From NCBI GenBank assembly GCA_037355855.1, contig CM074769.1, forward strand, positions 1,798,001 to 1,862,000: a DNA stretch of 64,000 nucleotides. Direction: 5' to 3'. The position numbers and the translations under genes were made by a program. The notes beneath the pieces were generated by a model. The model made no database searches. It was not told the DNA's origin and saw nothing but the letters and a program-made list of their open reading frames with translations. The DNA comes from Pseudo-nitzschia pungens. Lineage: Eukaryota; Bacillariophyta; Bacillariophyceae; Bacillariales; Bacillariaceae. Below are positions 39,856 to 49,863 of the stretch, piece after piece (positions within the stretch are counted from its first letter, which is position 1; every line of letters begins with the position of its first letter).

Positions 39856-42702
39856 ATGCCCAAATCCGAAGACGGCACCCGAGAACCGCAAGAACCCTCG
39901 AAGAAAAAGATCAGGGTGGAGGATGGTGCGACCGCAAAAGGTGCGAATGCGATCGGCGCTTCTGTCATCGCGAAACCCAAGCAACAATCGTCCCTCTTGA
40001 ATTTCTTTTCGCCTTTTCAACCGAAAGCCAAAGCGGGTGGTAGCAACAGCAATATCAATAGCAATAGCAACAGCAACAGCAATAGCAAGAACAGTGGCAA
40101 GAGCGAGAGCGGTGCCGCCGAACGAAATGGCGCACCTTCCGCAGCTTCGGTACGTGTAGCGAGAAACCTTCCCGAAAAAAAATCGACAACCGAGGCAGAG
40201 AGCACCGGAGGCAGCGACAACATCAAAAACACGGACGCCTCGGTCGACGCCATTGTGCCCACAACCGTACCCCCGTCGTCCGCAACCTGGCAATCCCTCC
40301 ACGACAAGTTTGTCCTGGTGCGGAGGCCGCGATTGCGATCCCACGCCTGGCAGCAACAGCAACAAGAACAGCAACAGCAACAAGAGCAACAACAGCAACA
40401 GCAACAAGAACCACGCACCAAGGTAGCCGCCTTTGACCTCGACGGAACGCTCCTCCGGTGGAGCAGCGACAGCCCCGGCTTTTGGCCAAGCCAGCTGCAC
40501 CACTACGAGCTGTGGAATTCCTCCGTTGTCACCAAGATGCGAGAGCTGTACGATCACGAACACTACCTCCTGGTGGTGGTCACCAACCAGGGGGGAATCC
40601 AGGGAGCGCACACCGGCAAGAAGGCGACCCTCCTCAAGTCCCTCATCGACTGGCTGGAAACATCGATCGTCCGGCGGCCGCTGATCGTCGTTGCCAGCAC
40701 CAAATCCGCAAAGAGATACAAGGAGCGGTCCTTTCACAAACCGAGCCCGAAGATGTGGACCGAGATACTCGCGCCTCTGTTCGGATCGCCGACGAATCCC
40801 TTCGATCTCGCGGCGAGTTTTTTCGTGGGGGACTCGGCCGACGAGGACGACGCGCAGGGGGGCGTCGACAAGAAGTTTGCCGCCGCCGCAAAACTCGGGG
40901 CCTTTTACACCCCCGACGAGTACTTCGGTCGGAGCCACCGAGAGGTGAGAGAACGGCGGTCCCGTCTCGGGGGTAGCGATGGCGATGGCGACGGCGACGG
41001 AGGAGTTGCGGAAATCCCGGACCGCGCCGTCGAGGATCGGCGACGCCTGCTGGGTGGCTACTCGTTCGAAGGCGACGCGAGAAACGGTCGGCCCGTGCTG
41101 CTCCTTCTGTGCGGCGCGCAGGGATCGGGAAAGAGCACGTTTTGTCGAAGGGTGCTGTTCGGAAGCGACAACGCCGACGACGACGAAGAACGGAGCGGGA
41201 CCAACAACTCCGCCCGCGCCTGGACGTGGCTCAGCCAGGACACCGTCAACGACGGCCGACCCGGCAGGCGAGAATTGGTCGAGGAACAAGCGCGCCGCGC
41301 GCTCCGAGACCGGCGCTCGGTCCTTCTCGATCGCATGCACCTCGACGAGGAACAGCGGAGGACCATTGTCGACAACATAGTGGACCGAATCGATCGCCGG
41401 GTGCGGGTTCACGTCGCGGTCCTGACCCCCTCCAAGGATGTCGTCGCGCGCCGGGTGAAACACCGGACCAATCATCCCGGAAAAGTGGAGGGAGAGAGGG
41501 GAGTGGGGATCGCTCTCCGGTCGATGGATCGACTCGTGATGCCGACCTACCGGGAACGGCCGCGCAAGTTGATCGACGAGGAGAATCCCGACAAGGACAC
41601 GGGCGACAGCGATTACGGCCGGACCGACCCGAACGAAGACAGCCCCTTTCGCCTGATCAGCGTCGCATCCACCGATCACGCCGCGAGGCAGCTGGCGCTT
41701 CGCTATCACTGCGCCACCTTGCCGCGCGCCGAGAGAAACGGGGCCGTCTTCCAATCGGCGAAAAGCCTGCCGCTGTTGGAGGAGTCGTCGTCGTCGTCGT
41801 CGCGGACCGCGGCCCTGTCGATGCCGACCGTCACGTTGGGAACAATGAAAATGGGCCGGCGGACCTGTGCCGAAACGGTCCGAACCATGCTCCGGCTGGG
41901 TTTTCGATCGATCGACACGGCTCCGACCTACAACAACGAAGACAAGGTCGGAGAAGCTTTGAGCGGCAACGCGCACGCGGAGGTCTTTGTCGTTGCCAAG
42001 GTGCCCAAGCGGGCCACCAACGCCGAGCGGGTGCGGGAGGAGTTCGAGAAGACGCTCTCCGCGCTGAACAAAACCTCCGTCGACCTGCTCCTGCTCCACT
42101 GGCCCTCGGACGCGATCTCCCGGAACGCGCTCCCGGAGGTCTGGAGTTCCATGGAGGGATTGGTCCGGGAGCGCAGGTGCCGCGCCCTCGGGGTCTGCAA
42201 TTTCAACGAGAAAGCTCTGATGCGGTTGCTGAGATTGTGCGCGATTCCCCCGGTCGTCAACCAGGTCGAGCGGCACCCGTTGCTCCCGCAGTGGCGCCTC
42301 CTGGAGGTGTGCTCCAACCACAACGTAACGGTGCAGGCGCACACCCCGCTCGGTGGCGAGCGGGGGAAGGACTCGGTTCTGGGGGAACCGGCGGTGCGCA
42401 AGGTGTCGGACCAAACGGGGCTGACGCCGGCGCAGGTGATCGTCCGCTGGAACCTGCAGCAGGGGGTGCCGGTGGTCACCAAGTGCGGCGGGGAGGAACA
42501 CGCCCGGGAAATCCTCGCTTGCGTCCGCGGCGGCGGTGGGGAGGATCCCGATCGAGCAGCGAGCGCGTGGTTGACTCCGGACCACATGCGGGCGCTGGAT
42601 GAAATAGTCTCTGACGACAACGAAGGCGCGAAACGCTTTGTGGCCCCGCCGTTCATGTACGGAAACGCCGTGTATTGCTGGGGGGAACGGATGCCTCGGT
42701 AG
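39856..42702 (+). CDS. PNKP-like 3'-phosphatase/5'-kinase fused to an aldo-keto reductase
   Basis: A 948-aa intronless protein. Residues 44-51 (QSSLLNFF) form a perfect PCNA-interacting PIP box. A Ser/Asn-rich linker and a Gln-rich run follow. The phosphatase domain has the HAD motif DLDGT (Asp194, Asp196), VVTNQGG, KPSPKMW and GDSADEDD, as in polynucleotide 3'-phosphatases. The kinase domain has Walker A GAQGSGKST (420-428), WLSQDTVN and LLDRMH. From about 655 to the end is an aldo-keto reductase with the tetrad Asp687, Tyr692, Lys715, His748 and GVCNFN. PNKP repairs DNA ends; the reductase should use NAD(P)H on carbonyls. There is no FHA domain. There is no stop or intron between the modules. 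GC-rich codon use is host-like throughout. Confidence 0.85.
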   Translation: MPKSEDGTREPQEPSKKKIRVEDGATAKGANAIGASVIAKPKQQSSLLNFFSPFQPKAKAGGSNSNINSNSNSNSNSKNSGKSESGAAERNGAPSAASVRVARNLPEKKSTTEAESTGGSDNIKNTDASVDAIVPTTVPPSSATWQSLHDKFVLVRRPRLRSHAWQQQQQEQQQQQEQQQQQQQEPRTKVAAFDLDGTLLRWSSDSPGFWPSQLHHYELWNSSVVTKMRELYDHEHYLLVVVTNQGGIQGAHTGKKATLLKSLIDWLETSIVRRPLIVVASTKSAKRYKERSFHKPSPKMWTEILAPLFGSPTNPFDLAASFFVGDSADEDDAQGGVDKKFAAAAKLGAFYTPDEYFGRSHREVRERRSRLGGSDGDGDGDGGVAEIPDRAVEDRRRLLGGYSFEGDARNGRPVLLLLCGAQGSGKSTFCRRVLFGSDNADDDEERSGTNNSARAWTWLSQDTVNDGRPGRRELVEEQARRALRDRRSVLLDRMHLDEEQRRTIVDNIVDRIDRRVRVHVAVLTPSKDVVARRVKHRTNHPGKVEGERGVGIALRSMDRLVMPTYRERPRKLIDEENPDKDTGDSDYGRTDPNEDSPFRLISVASTDHAARQLALRYHCATLPRAERNGAVFQSAKSLPLLEESSSSSSRTAALSMPTVTLGTMKMGRRTCAETVRTMLRLGFRSIDTAPTYNNEDKVGEALSGNAHAEVFVVAKVPKRATNAERVREEFEKTLSALNKTSVDLLLLHWPSDAISRNALPEVWSSMEGLVRERRCRALGVCNFNEKALMRLLRLCAIPPVVNQVERHPLLPQWRLLEVCSNHNVTVQAHTPLGGERGKDSVLGEPAVRKVSDQTGLTPAQVIVRWNLQQGVPVVTKCGGEEHAREILACVRGGGGEDPDRAASAWLTPDHMRALDEIVSDDNEGAKRFVAPPFMYGNAVYCWGERMPR

Positions 42703-44508
42703 GTTGCCGCGTGACGACGGAATCCATCGAGCCGAGTCGAGGGGGAAGGACTCGGTTTGGTTTGGAATGCGAGCCGCGGACGGATGGAAGTGACGCGAGT
42801 GCGAACAACGCTCCAACCATGTGCAGATTGCGGGGAATTGTTGATTCGGTTACGTTGCAACGAACATCGCAGTGGTTACATACATATCTGCCAAACAATG
42901 AGGGAACAAACCAAATTGTGTTTTGGTCGCACCAGGGCAACGCAGTAATACATCGGATCGGGAGTTTCTAAGAACGGTTCTATAGGATAAGGTAGCGAAC
43001 AAATTGATAAAAAGAGCCATTCGTTGTTTGAAAAGTCTTCAACCGACCCAGAGTTTGATGCTGCAGAAGGGCACTGCGCTCCCAGGAATCTCATTACGTG
43101 CACTGTGCTCTGATATTCTCGTCCATCAGTTTCCCGTTGAGGAACAGTTGGAACCAATCGCAATGATCGCCGTGATAGGGGCATTCTTTTCCATGGCGGA
43201 CGAAGTACGCAATGCGAGGTGACGATGACGATGACGATGACGAGTCGACGCCAGTACCAAATAATATACTAGTACTTAAAGATCCCATTGGTCTTCAATT
43301 ACATACTTTACGTAATACGAATTCATTGTAGAGTGAGTATCTAAGGTCTTGTTTCTAGTAACTCTGGTAATCCAATCCAAGTACAGCCTGGATAAATGTA
43401 CTAACCAGCAGAACAAGAACAGACAGTTACTACTAGCTACTAGTACTAGTAGCACCAGTAGTAGTAGTACTACTACTACACGGATTGGCCCCTGGAAAAT
43501 TACAGCCCCTGAAAACAAGACCTACAACTTTCAGGCCCTCACATGTAGTGATCCAGTTACAAACTTAGTACATCCTTGGAGCAAGAACAAGCACTTTCCA
43601 CACGTTTCCATCAAAGCAAATGCTTTTCAGATACGCAACACATTCGGTGTTTGTTCCTTCCACGTCAAGTAATGTCAAAGTCAGTGGATCAGCGTCAATA
43701 TTGATGCTGCCGTCTGGCAATACGTTCAGTTCATGAGCCACGTTAATGTCCTGGAGGGATTTACAAAAGAGAATGGGTACTAGAGCCCAAACGTATCTCA
43801 GTGCTGTTGGGGCAGTATCATCTCCTTCAGATTCAAACAGTCTATCACTTGCGTTACATGAGTGATATTTGGGACGCCAGACATTTTGCCTTGGTCCACT
43901 ACTAGTACAGGGAAGGAAAGGAAAGGACAGAACAGAACAGAAGAGAACAGCAAAAGCCGGGTCGCAGGGAAGAAATCGGCTTGGTTTCGAACTCGAACCA
44001 CAGACGGATGGAGTGGACACACAGGAACAAACCAACCCCAGCGCCACATCATCCATAATATGTTTATGTGCATGGGAGCGAATCATTGATCATCACTTTC
44101 CATCGCATCTAGACGTTATTTTGGAAAGACTTTACTACGATGGAGAGAACAAGACTACGATGGAGAGAACAAGAGACCACTGTACTAGTTTTGAATTATA
44201 AGTTTTGGCGCTTTGCCCGCAAGAGTGCAGAAAACGTTCGATGAGTTGAACCGAACGTCTACAGGTGGCTAGAGGCGTCGAAATTCCTCTCAATGAGTGT
44301 TCACTGCCATTCGCGTAGTATTGATGCCGCACCGATTAATGAACAATACCACACCGTTGCCTCATCGCATCGTGCATGTCTGCACGTTGCCACAGTCTCT
44401 TTTTGCTTTGCTTTCTTTTATTTCATTCCAATACAGCCAGAGTCGGGACTGTCTGCCTATCTGTTTATCTGTCCATCTCTCTGCCCGTCAGCCTGCCTGC
44501 TGCTGTCG
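42703..44508. other. Intergenic region with a partly duplicated 50-bp motif and (TAG)n runs
   Basis: The segment after the fusion gene (42735-42805, GGACTCGGTTTGG ... CGGACGGATGGAAG) resembles 43960-44035 (AAATCGGCTTGG ... CAGACGGATGGAGTGG). Short CGATGA (43220-43245) and TAG/TAC (43435-43478) repeats occur. Only one weak gene candidate (43565-44086) was found. Confidence 0.4.
43565..44086 (-). CDS. Weak hypothetical protein (173 aa)
   Basis: ATG at 44086. The N-terminal half is low-complexity and Cys/Phe-rich and may be untranslated sequence. The C-terminal ~90 residues (APTALRYVWALVPILFCKSL ... NVLPDGSINIDADPLTLTLL) have a more protein-like pattern, with an alternating beta-type end (VWKVLVLAPRMY). 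No known family. It could be the last exon of a gene whose upstream exons I cannot define, or a chance frame. Confidence 0.3.
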   Translation of the reverse strand: MIRSHAHKHIMDDVALGLVCSCVSTPSVCGSSSKPSRFLPCDPAFAVLFCSVLSFPFLPCTSSGPRQNVWRPKYHSCNASDRLFESEGDDTAPTALRYVWALVPILFCKSLQDINVAHELNVLPDGSINIDADPLTLTLLDVEGTNTECVAYLKSICFDGNVWKVLVLAPRMY

Positions 44509-45306
44509 TTACAGCAGGGCGCTTCCGTTCCCGGTCACCGGGTCGGCGCCAAAATTGAAAAAGGCCAGCAGTCCCACCTGGCTCAGGGCCACCAGTACCA
44601 GCACTCCGATCGCTGCACCGGGCAGTCCACCACCTTCTCCTCCTTCCGTTGTCGTGGTGGTGGTGTCCCGCTCGGGCACGCCAATGTCAAAGTCCCGGCC
44701 CAGGTACTGCCTCGCAATGGCCCGCGCCTCTTCCTCCCTCTTGTCGCTCGCGCTCGGCGGAACGATCCTCACGACCCCCGGTACCAGATTCCTCAGGGAC
44801 TCCTCGGTTCGGACGGCTTCTTCGTAGCGTTCCAGCGTGTCCTTCAATTCTTTCGACGAGACGGTGCCCTCTCCGACCTCCCTGGCCTTGAGCGCGCGGA
44901 CTTCCTCCTGGCGCTTCTTGCGGTTCTGGACGGCGTCCTCGACCTGGTTGGTCCTGACGATCAGCGCCGAAAAGACGGTGGTGATGCCCACAAAGGTGAC
45001 CAGGGCCGGGACGTTGAGGATCGGCTCAAAGACGACCGGCTCGAATGTGCTGGAGGTGTCAAAGTTGGCGACGGGTACGGGTACCGGCACCGGTGCCGGC
45101 ACCTGGGGCGGCACCGGAGTCGGCGTCACCGCCGATAGCGTTGTCGCGAGGTCGTCCGTGGTCGACAGCCACAGACCCGCGCCGCGTTCCGCTGTGGCAG
45201 GAGTCTGTGGTTTTTGACAGAGGGGAGAATGGCGAGATCGACGGCGGCGGTGCCGGACGCTCTTCCGATCGCCGACAAACGCCGCGGATCCGTTGTGGAT
45301 CTTCAT
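44509..45306 (-). CDS. Two-TM protein, possibly plastid or other organelle membrane
   Basis: 265 aa from the ATG at 45306. The N-terminus is basic (about residues 10-30, Arg/His-rich), followed by a Pro/Val-rich linker (PVPPQVPAPVPVPV). TM1 is about NVPALVTFVGITTVFSALIV. Then comes a ~90-residue charged coiled-coil-like region (QNRKKRQEEVRALKAREVG ... KELKDTLERYEEAVR), a Gly-rich spacer and TM2 (AAIGVLVLVALSQVGLLAFFNF) close to the C-terminus. The Arg-rich, Ser-containing N-terminus without a clear signal peptide could mean that a first exon with the targeting signal is missing. I do not recognise the family; organelle location is a guess. Confidence 0.6.
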   Translation of the reverse strand: MKIHNGSAAFVGDRKSVRHRRRRSRHSPLCQKPQTPATAERGAGLWLSTTDDLATTLSAVTPTPVPPQVPAPVPVPVPVANFDTSSTFEPVVFEPILNVPALVTFVGITTVFSALIVRTNQVEDAVQNRKKRQEEVRALKAREVGEGTVSSKELKDTLERYEEAVRTEESLRNLVPGVVRIVPPSASDKREEEARAIARQYLGRDFDIGVPERDTTTTTTEGGEGGGLPGAAIGVLVLVALSQVGLLAFFNFGADPVTGNGSALL

Positions 45307-46179
45307 TGTCACCGAGTGGTATTGTTTTAGTGCCGTTGGTCGTTTGCGCTATTGCTGGTTGGAAAGCACCACAGAATGGCAACGCAGCATCGAAGTAGGC
45401 TGAGCGTTTTTCTTTTCCGATCAGGGCACGTACCGGTAGTGGATTCACGGTCGAGTTTCAACTCCGGGTTGCGGTGGTTGCCTCAGAAGGAAAGAGGGCA
45501 ACGAACGGAATGTTGTACTGTACCGTACGGTACGAGTACTGGTACGGATGATTCAGTTCTCGTTGGTTCGAAGTTTCTTTCTTTCCAAAATCACAAAACA
45601 ATACGATAATCGTGTTCGGCACGCTTTCTCGCGATCTTGTCCCAAAACAATATCCCGCGTTCTGTGCTACACGTACGTACGTACGTATGTACGTATGTAC
45701 ATACTCCATGTACATAGCCAGAGTAGGAAACGTAGCTATCAAACTCTTCAATCGTGTTTGAATCACGCCAAGGTGTCTGGGGCCGTTTCGAAACAACGGA
45801 GCAACGAAAAAATCAGAACGACTCAAATCAAAACTAAGGTTAACCTTACCTACTGTACCTCCCCGCCCTCTCCTCCCATCTCGCATCGACTAATTTTCCG
45901 CTCATTGCTTCCATGACTGAAACAAACCCAGCAGGTCCGTTGAAAGTCGAGTCGAACATCCACAACAGCGGAAACGAATTGAAACGAAACGAACATAAAT
46001 TTGACACTCAAGAAAAAGAAGACGCAGTGTTTGAAGAGGGGAGAGAGAGCAATCCTGTCGTTTCCTTCGCAAAAGAAAAACAGTTTTTCCGATTCCATAC
46101 AAGACGCTGAGATCGGTTCGAGATCGATCCTTTCCAAAGACCCGGCGTCCATCGATCCATCCATCCATCAAATAATACA
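45307..46179. promoter_or_regulatory. Divergent intergenic region upstream of the two-TM protein and SYS1
   Basis: These ~870 bases separate two diverging genes and must hold both promoters. It contains GTACGGTACGAGTAC (45525-45545) and an ACGTACGTACGT run (45672-45700), but no recognisable core promoter element. A CCATC run precedes the SYS1 ATG. Confidence 0.4.
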
Positions 46180-47021
46180 ATGTCGGGAACACGCGGCGGC
46201 GGATCCCGGCTGCGGCAGGCCTCGATGCGGAATTTTAATCCGCGGCTGATTTTTTCCCAGATTGTGGCGCTGCAGTGTTTCCACTACCTCTTTCTGGGAT
46301 TGCTCTTCGAGATCAACCACGTGCTGTACGGACGGTCGGTGACGGTCGACCGGATCTTTACCGACGAGCACCTCGAGATCGGGCAGCGCGCCGGATGGCC
46401 GGACGCCCTCGCCGTCTTTGTGTCCTACGCCGGGATCGGGTACGTACCGCACTGTATAGACATGCATACATCATAATAATATATGTACACACTCGTACCG
46501 CACTTCAATCGAAACCGAGAAGCAACCGCGGGAATGGCAGTGCCAAAATAACGATTCCGAATGCGACAAGGACGAATGATGATGATGATAATGATGATGA
46601 TTATAATTATAATTGTTGGAGCGTTGGAATCATAATTGAAATTGGTCCGCAACGAATGAATTGCATCCGATTCATTCGCTTGTACTTACATTTATTTCTC
46701 TCTCTTTTCGTTCCTCTCTTTGGTTTCATCCCCAACGCAATACGCAATACGCAACAATAACAACATCGTGCTACCGCTGTGGCTATGCGTACGTTCAGTT
46801 CCTTCCTCATGGCCATCATCGTCGAAAAGTCCAAAAAGTGCCTGGATTTTTCCGTCACGCTGTTTGTGGTCCACCTGCTGATCGTGTGCGTCTACGACGG
46901 TTTTCCATCGACGTGGGACTGGTGGATCGTTCACGTCATTTCCGTGGTTGCCATGGTCTTGCTGGGGGAATACCTGTGCGCCCGGCGGGAAATGGAGGAC
47001 ATTCCGCTCCTGCAGCTGTAG
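46180..47021 (+). CDS. SYS1: SYS1 homologue, Golgi multi-pass membrane protein (two exons)
   Basis: Exons 46180-46439 and 46799-47021 join in phase to give 160 aa, close to the ~156 aa of animal SYS1. Four TM segments are visible. Family landmarks: NPRLIFSQIVALQCFHYLFLG near the N-terminus, then KKCLDFSVTLFVVHLL, FPSTWDWWIVHVISVV and GEYLCARREMEDIPL, each aligning in my memory with SYS1 (KQCLDFTV..., FPS..TWW, GEYLCMRTE...IPL). SYS1 recruits the small GTPase ARFRP1/Arl3 to the trans-Golgi (known role in animals and yeast). The 359-bp intron has a GTACGT donor and a TTCAG acceptor. The only other spliced gene I can define in this window is the protease in the right-hand island. Confidence 0.85.
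46440..46798 (+). other. Intron of SYS1 with GAT/ATA microsatellite
   Basis: Donor GTACGT at 46440, acceptor TTCAG ending at 46798. A (GAT)n/(TAATTA)n tract lies at 46577-46615. Splicing here restores the frame and the SYS1 alignment (GIG-SFLMAIIVEK). Confidence 0.75.
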
Positions 47022-47419
47022 CCGATGCCGTAGCCGAAGCTGCAGCGTGCATGCGGAGCATGGAGCATGCATGGAATGTATACTGAGCTCAATACGGTAT
47101 GCGGGAATGTATACTGTCCGAAATGCCGATCGGTCTCGGGCTCGGATTGGGCTCGGGTGGGGGGGATTTGGTTGTGGCGTGGAGTCTAGTTTTTCGATCG
47201 TGCCACAATGCATCAAAAGCAACATGCGTGTAACATTATTGATACAAGACTCATAAATATTGTAGTAATTCGAATTCCAATTCAAAGCAGATGATGCACC
47301 GGCATCACAAACTACTACGCAGTACTCGTACCGACTCTCGTTATCGGAACAGCCAAGGCGACGCGATGGCTCATCTCCGTTGACTCGTTTCGTGATTTGG
47401 TTCCGACCCCGTGCCTCCG
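47022..47419. other. Convergent 3' region between SYS1 and the deacetylase gene
   Basis: Nearly 400 bases with GCATGGAGCATGCATGGAATG-like repeats just after the SYS1 stop and no coding sequence that I accept. The two genes converge here. Confidence 0.4.
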
Positions 47420-49105
47420 TCACCGCAACTGCTGCCGCTGCAGCTCCCGCTTCCACAGCTTGTGCTTTCTCCACACGTACGCGCACTCCTCGTGCAGGAT
47501 CGCGTGCCTCCGCCCCAGCGCGTCGAGGCCGCGGGCGTCGTAGCCTCCCCCCACCACGGCCGCCACCGGGATGTTCCGGGAGACGCACTCCTCCACCACG
47601 TAGCGATCCCGCTTCCGGATCCCCCCCTCCTCCGAAAGGTCCAGCCTGCCCAGCTTGTCGCCCCCGAAGACATCGACGCCGGCGTCGTACAGGACCAGGT
47701 GGGGCCGGATTTCGGAAAGGGCGCGCTCGACGCTCGTCGCGAGCGCTTCGAGGTACTCGGCGTCGCCGCAGCCGTCCGGCAATCCGACGTCGTAGGTGGA
47801 GCGTTGCTTGCGGAACGGATAGTTGGACTCGCAGTGGATGCTGAGGGTGAACAGCCGGTTCTCTGGTTCTCCCCAGAGCTTGGAGTATTGCGCCGTTCCG
47901 TCGCCCTGGTGAACGTCGCAGTCGATGACCAGGACCCGATCGACGCGGCGGTGGAGCGGGGACGGTGACGACGACAACAATGACGACGACGACGACAACG
48001 ACAATGAATCATCGTCCGCGCCCATGGACGCCGTCGTCAGCAAATCAGAAGCAATGGCCAGGTCGTTCAGGATCGTGAACCCGGCCCCGCCGTTGGGATG
48101 GGCGTGGTGCGTCCCCCCCGCCAGGTTGGCGGCGATCCCGTGCTCCAGCGCCAGCTGGGCCGTCCGGACGGTCCCGGCCACCTCCAGAACGGTCCGTTCC
48201 ACCAGCTCGGGACGGTGGGCCTGCTCCCGAAAGCCGATGAGCCGGGCCTCCTCGTCGGTGAGCTCGCCCCTCAGAAAGCGGTGCCCAAAGGCCTGCGAGC
48301 GCGAACGCATGGCAGCCGCGTTGCCGCTATCGCTGGCGTCGTGGTTGTTGACGTCGTCGTCGTCGTGGTGGTGGTGGTGGTTGTTGAGCAGGTCCAGCCA
48401 CTCGGCGATCGGAACCTCCGGAAAGTCCGGCGGCCGAAAAAAGTCGCCGGGAGACCGGACCAGCGGCCGCGGCAGGTTGGATCCTCGAACGGTCTTGGAC
48501 GTCGTGGTGAGGACCGCGTGGGCGATGCGCTCGAACTTGGTCATGGGAAAGGTGTGGTTCGGAGGCCACCCGGGGACCGCCGAGTACCCTTCGTGGTACA
48601 CCAGGGGAGGATGGAATCGATTGGTCGACGGATCCAGGCCCGGTTTGGAGGCCCTTGCCAACGCTTCGAGGGATTTTCGGGCCCGGAAGATCTGGTCGGG
48701 GGTCTTTGGAATCCTCGGGGTGTTGTTGTTGTTGTTGGGTGTTGCGGAGGATGGTGGCGAAGGTGCCGGTGCCTTCGACGGGTTGCAAGGGCTGGTACGA
48801 GTACGAGTACGAGCACGAGTGCTCGCAGCGTCCTCTCGGTTTGCTCGATCGTCCGTCGACATGGCAGCGGCGCCGCCATCGGCACCGGCACCAGCGGCAC
48901 CAGCAGCAACAGTTGGTGTCGGTGTCGCGTACCCTCTGCCTGCTTTCGGATGCGATAAAGACCGGGATGCGAATTCCGAGGGGTGCCGGAACGAACCCAG
49001 CCGATACCGAGATTTGTGTCGAAACCCAGAAAAGGCAAACCCCCTCGGTGCCGATCGGGAGACCAGAGCGACAACGGCCATCGTTGAAAACAACGATGAC
49101 ACCAT
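47420..49105 (-). CDS. Histone deacetylase superfamily protein (class IV/bacterial-like) with targeting-type N-terminus
   Basis: 561 aa from the ATG at 49105. The N-terminus has a hydrophobic stretch (MAVVALVS) followed by RSAPRGFAFSGFRHKSRYR, which resembles a diatom plastid bipartite presequence; mitochondrial targeting is the alternative. About 100 disordered residues precede the catalytic domain (PLVYHEGYSA...FPMTKFERI). The active-site His pair is at 333-334 (GGTHHAHPNGGAGF). Zinc ligands are Asp397 and His399 (DCDVHQGDGT) and the later Asp in FGGDKLGRL. The end motif is GGGYDARGLDALGRRH. The compact form is closer to HDAC11/cyanobacterial-type enzymes than to nuclear class I (inference). 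An Asp/His-rich insertion (about 235-250) and a Ser-rich one (about 365-380) sit in loops. Confidence 0.8.
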   Translation of the reverse strand: MVSSLFSTMAVVALVSRSAPRGFAFSGFRHKSRYRLGSFRHPSEFASRSLSHPKAGRGYATPTPTVAAGAAGAGADGGAAAMSTDDRANREDAASTRARTRTRTSPCNPSKAPAPSPPSSATPNNNNNTPRIPKTPDQIFRARKSLEALARASKPGLDPSTNRFHPPLVYHEGYSAVPGWPPNHTFPMTKFERIAHAVLTTTSKTVRGSNLPRPLVRSPGDFFRPPDFPEVPIAEWLDLLNNHHHHHDDDDVNNHDASDSGNAAAMRSRSQAFGHRFLRGELTDEEARLIGFREQAHRPELVERTVLEVAGTVRTAQLALEHGIAANLAGGTHHAHPNGGAGFTILNDLAIASDLLTTASMGADDDSLSLSSSSSLLSSSPSPLHRRVDRVLVIDCDVHQGDGTAQYSKLWGEPENRLFTLSIHCESNYPFRKQRSTYDVGLPDGCGDAEYLEALATSVERALSEIRPHLVLYDAGVDVFGGDKLGRLDLSEEGGIRKRDRYVVEECVSRNIPVAAVVGGGYDARGLDALGRRHAILHEECAYVWRKHKLWKRELQRQQLR

Positions 49106-49863
49106 GGTTTGGTACTTCTTGCACCCGTTTCCTATTCTAGAGGGGGCGATTCATTCATTGTCCGGTTTGTTGCGTTCGCGATCCAGAGATGGTGTCGTCT
49201 ACGGTATACTGCTTTTGAATACAGACGGCGGTGACCTTTTTGTTGACTGATACTGTACCGTACGGTAATCTTACTGTGGTGGATTGTGATGTTTGATGGG
49301 ACTTGCCTCCTCCCTCCCACACGACACATGCCGACTGACGATTGACTTTTTGAGAGATAATCTAAAAAAGGAAAATAATGTTCTTTGAGATGCCAATCAT
49401 CGAAGGTTCGAAAATTGGAATCAATCATTAAAGGGAATGATCAAATCTCACATTTTTCATTTTGAAATATTCCCCCAAATCAAAATTCAATCTCTAAATT
49501 GGCGCTCCGGTAAAGCGTGTGGAGTTGTAAATGTAAATGTGCGCAACGTGTTTTTTTTCTGTTGAGAGTCTTGAAAGGTTAAGTATTTTTAAGGTTTTTT
49601 GATATAGTTGAATACGTTATAAGGAATGTTGTCGTCTGTTTCAAAATTGTTAATAAATATTTATTTTTTGTGAAAGAAACGTGTAATTTTAAAACGTGTG
49701 GTAGTCACGTTTCTTGTTGAATGTACGAGTTTCGTCTTTTTAAACTTGTCGTATCGTGTTAACAGGTAGCGTTTTGTCTTCTCGTATTTTTGTTGGAAAT
49801 GTTTTGATTTTGCTTTTTGTATTGATATTTTTGTTGTTGTGTCGAATTTCATTTTATCGATTC
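49106..49863. other. Border between host sequence and the AT-rich island
   Basis: 49106-49300 is host-like (TACCGTACGGTAATCTTAC at 49253). From about 49330 the base composition becomes AT-rich and stays so to about 63400. At 49519-49531 is GTGGAGTTGTAAA, whose reverse complement is at 63530-63542. No gene seen. Confidence 0.45.

Noticed and set aside
39826..42816. 996-aa open frame opposite the PNKP-AKR gene
   Set aside because: Mirror of a GC-rich coding strand; Arg/Pro/Val-rich translation with no domain, while the plus strand has complete catalytic motifs.
43004..43288. Small frames on both strands (72 aa plus, 64 aa minus)
   Set aside because: Neither has family signatures or supporting context, and each is the mirror of the other.
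47925..49250. 441-aa plus-strand frame over the deacetylase gene
   Set aside because: Shadow of a GC-rich gene; Ser/Arg/Trp low-complexity, no domain.
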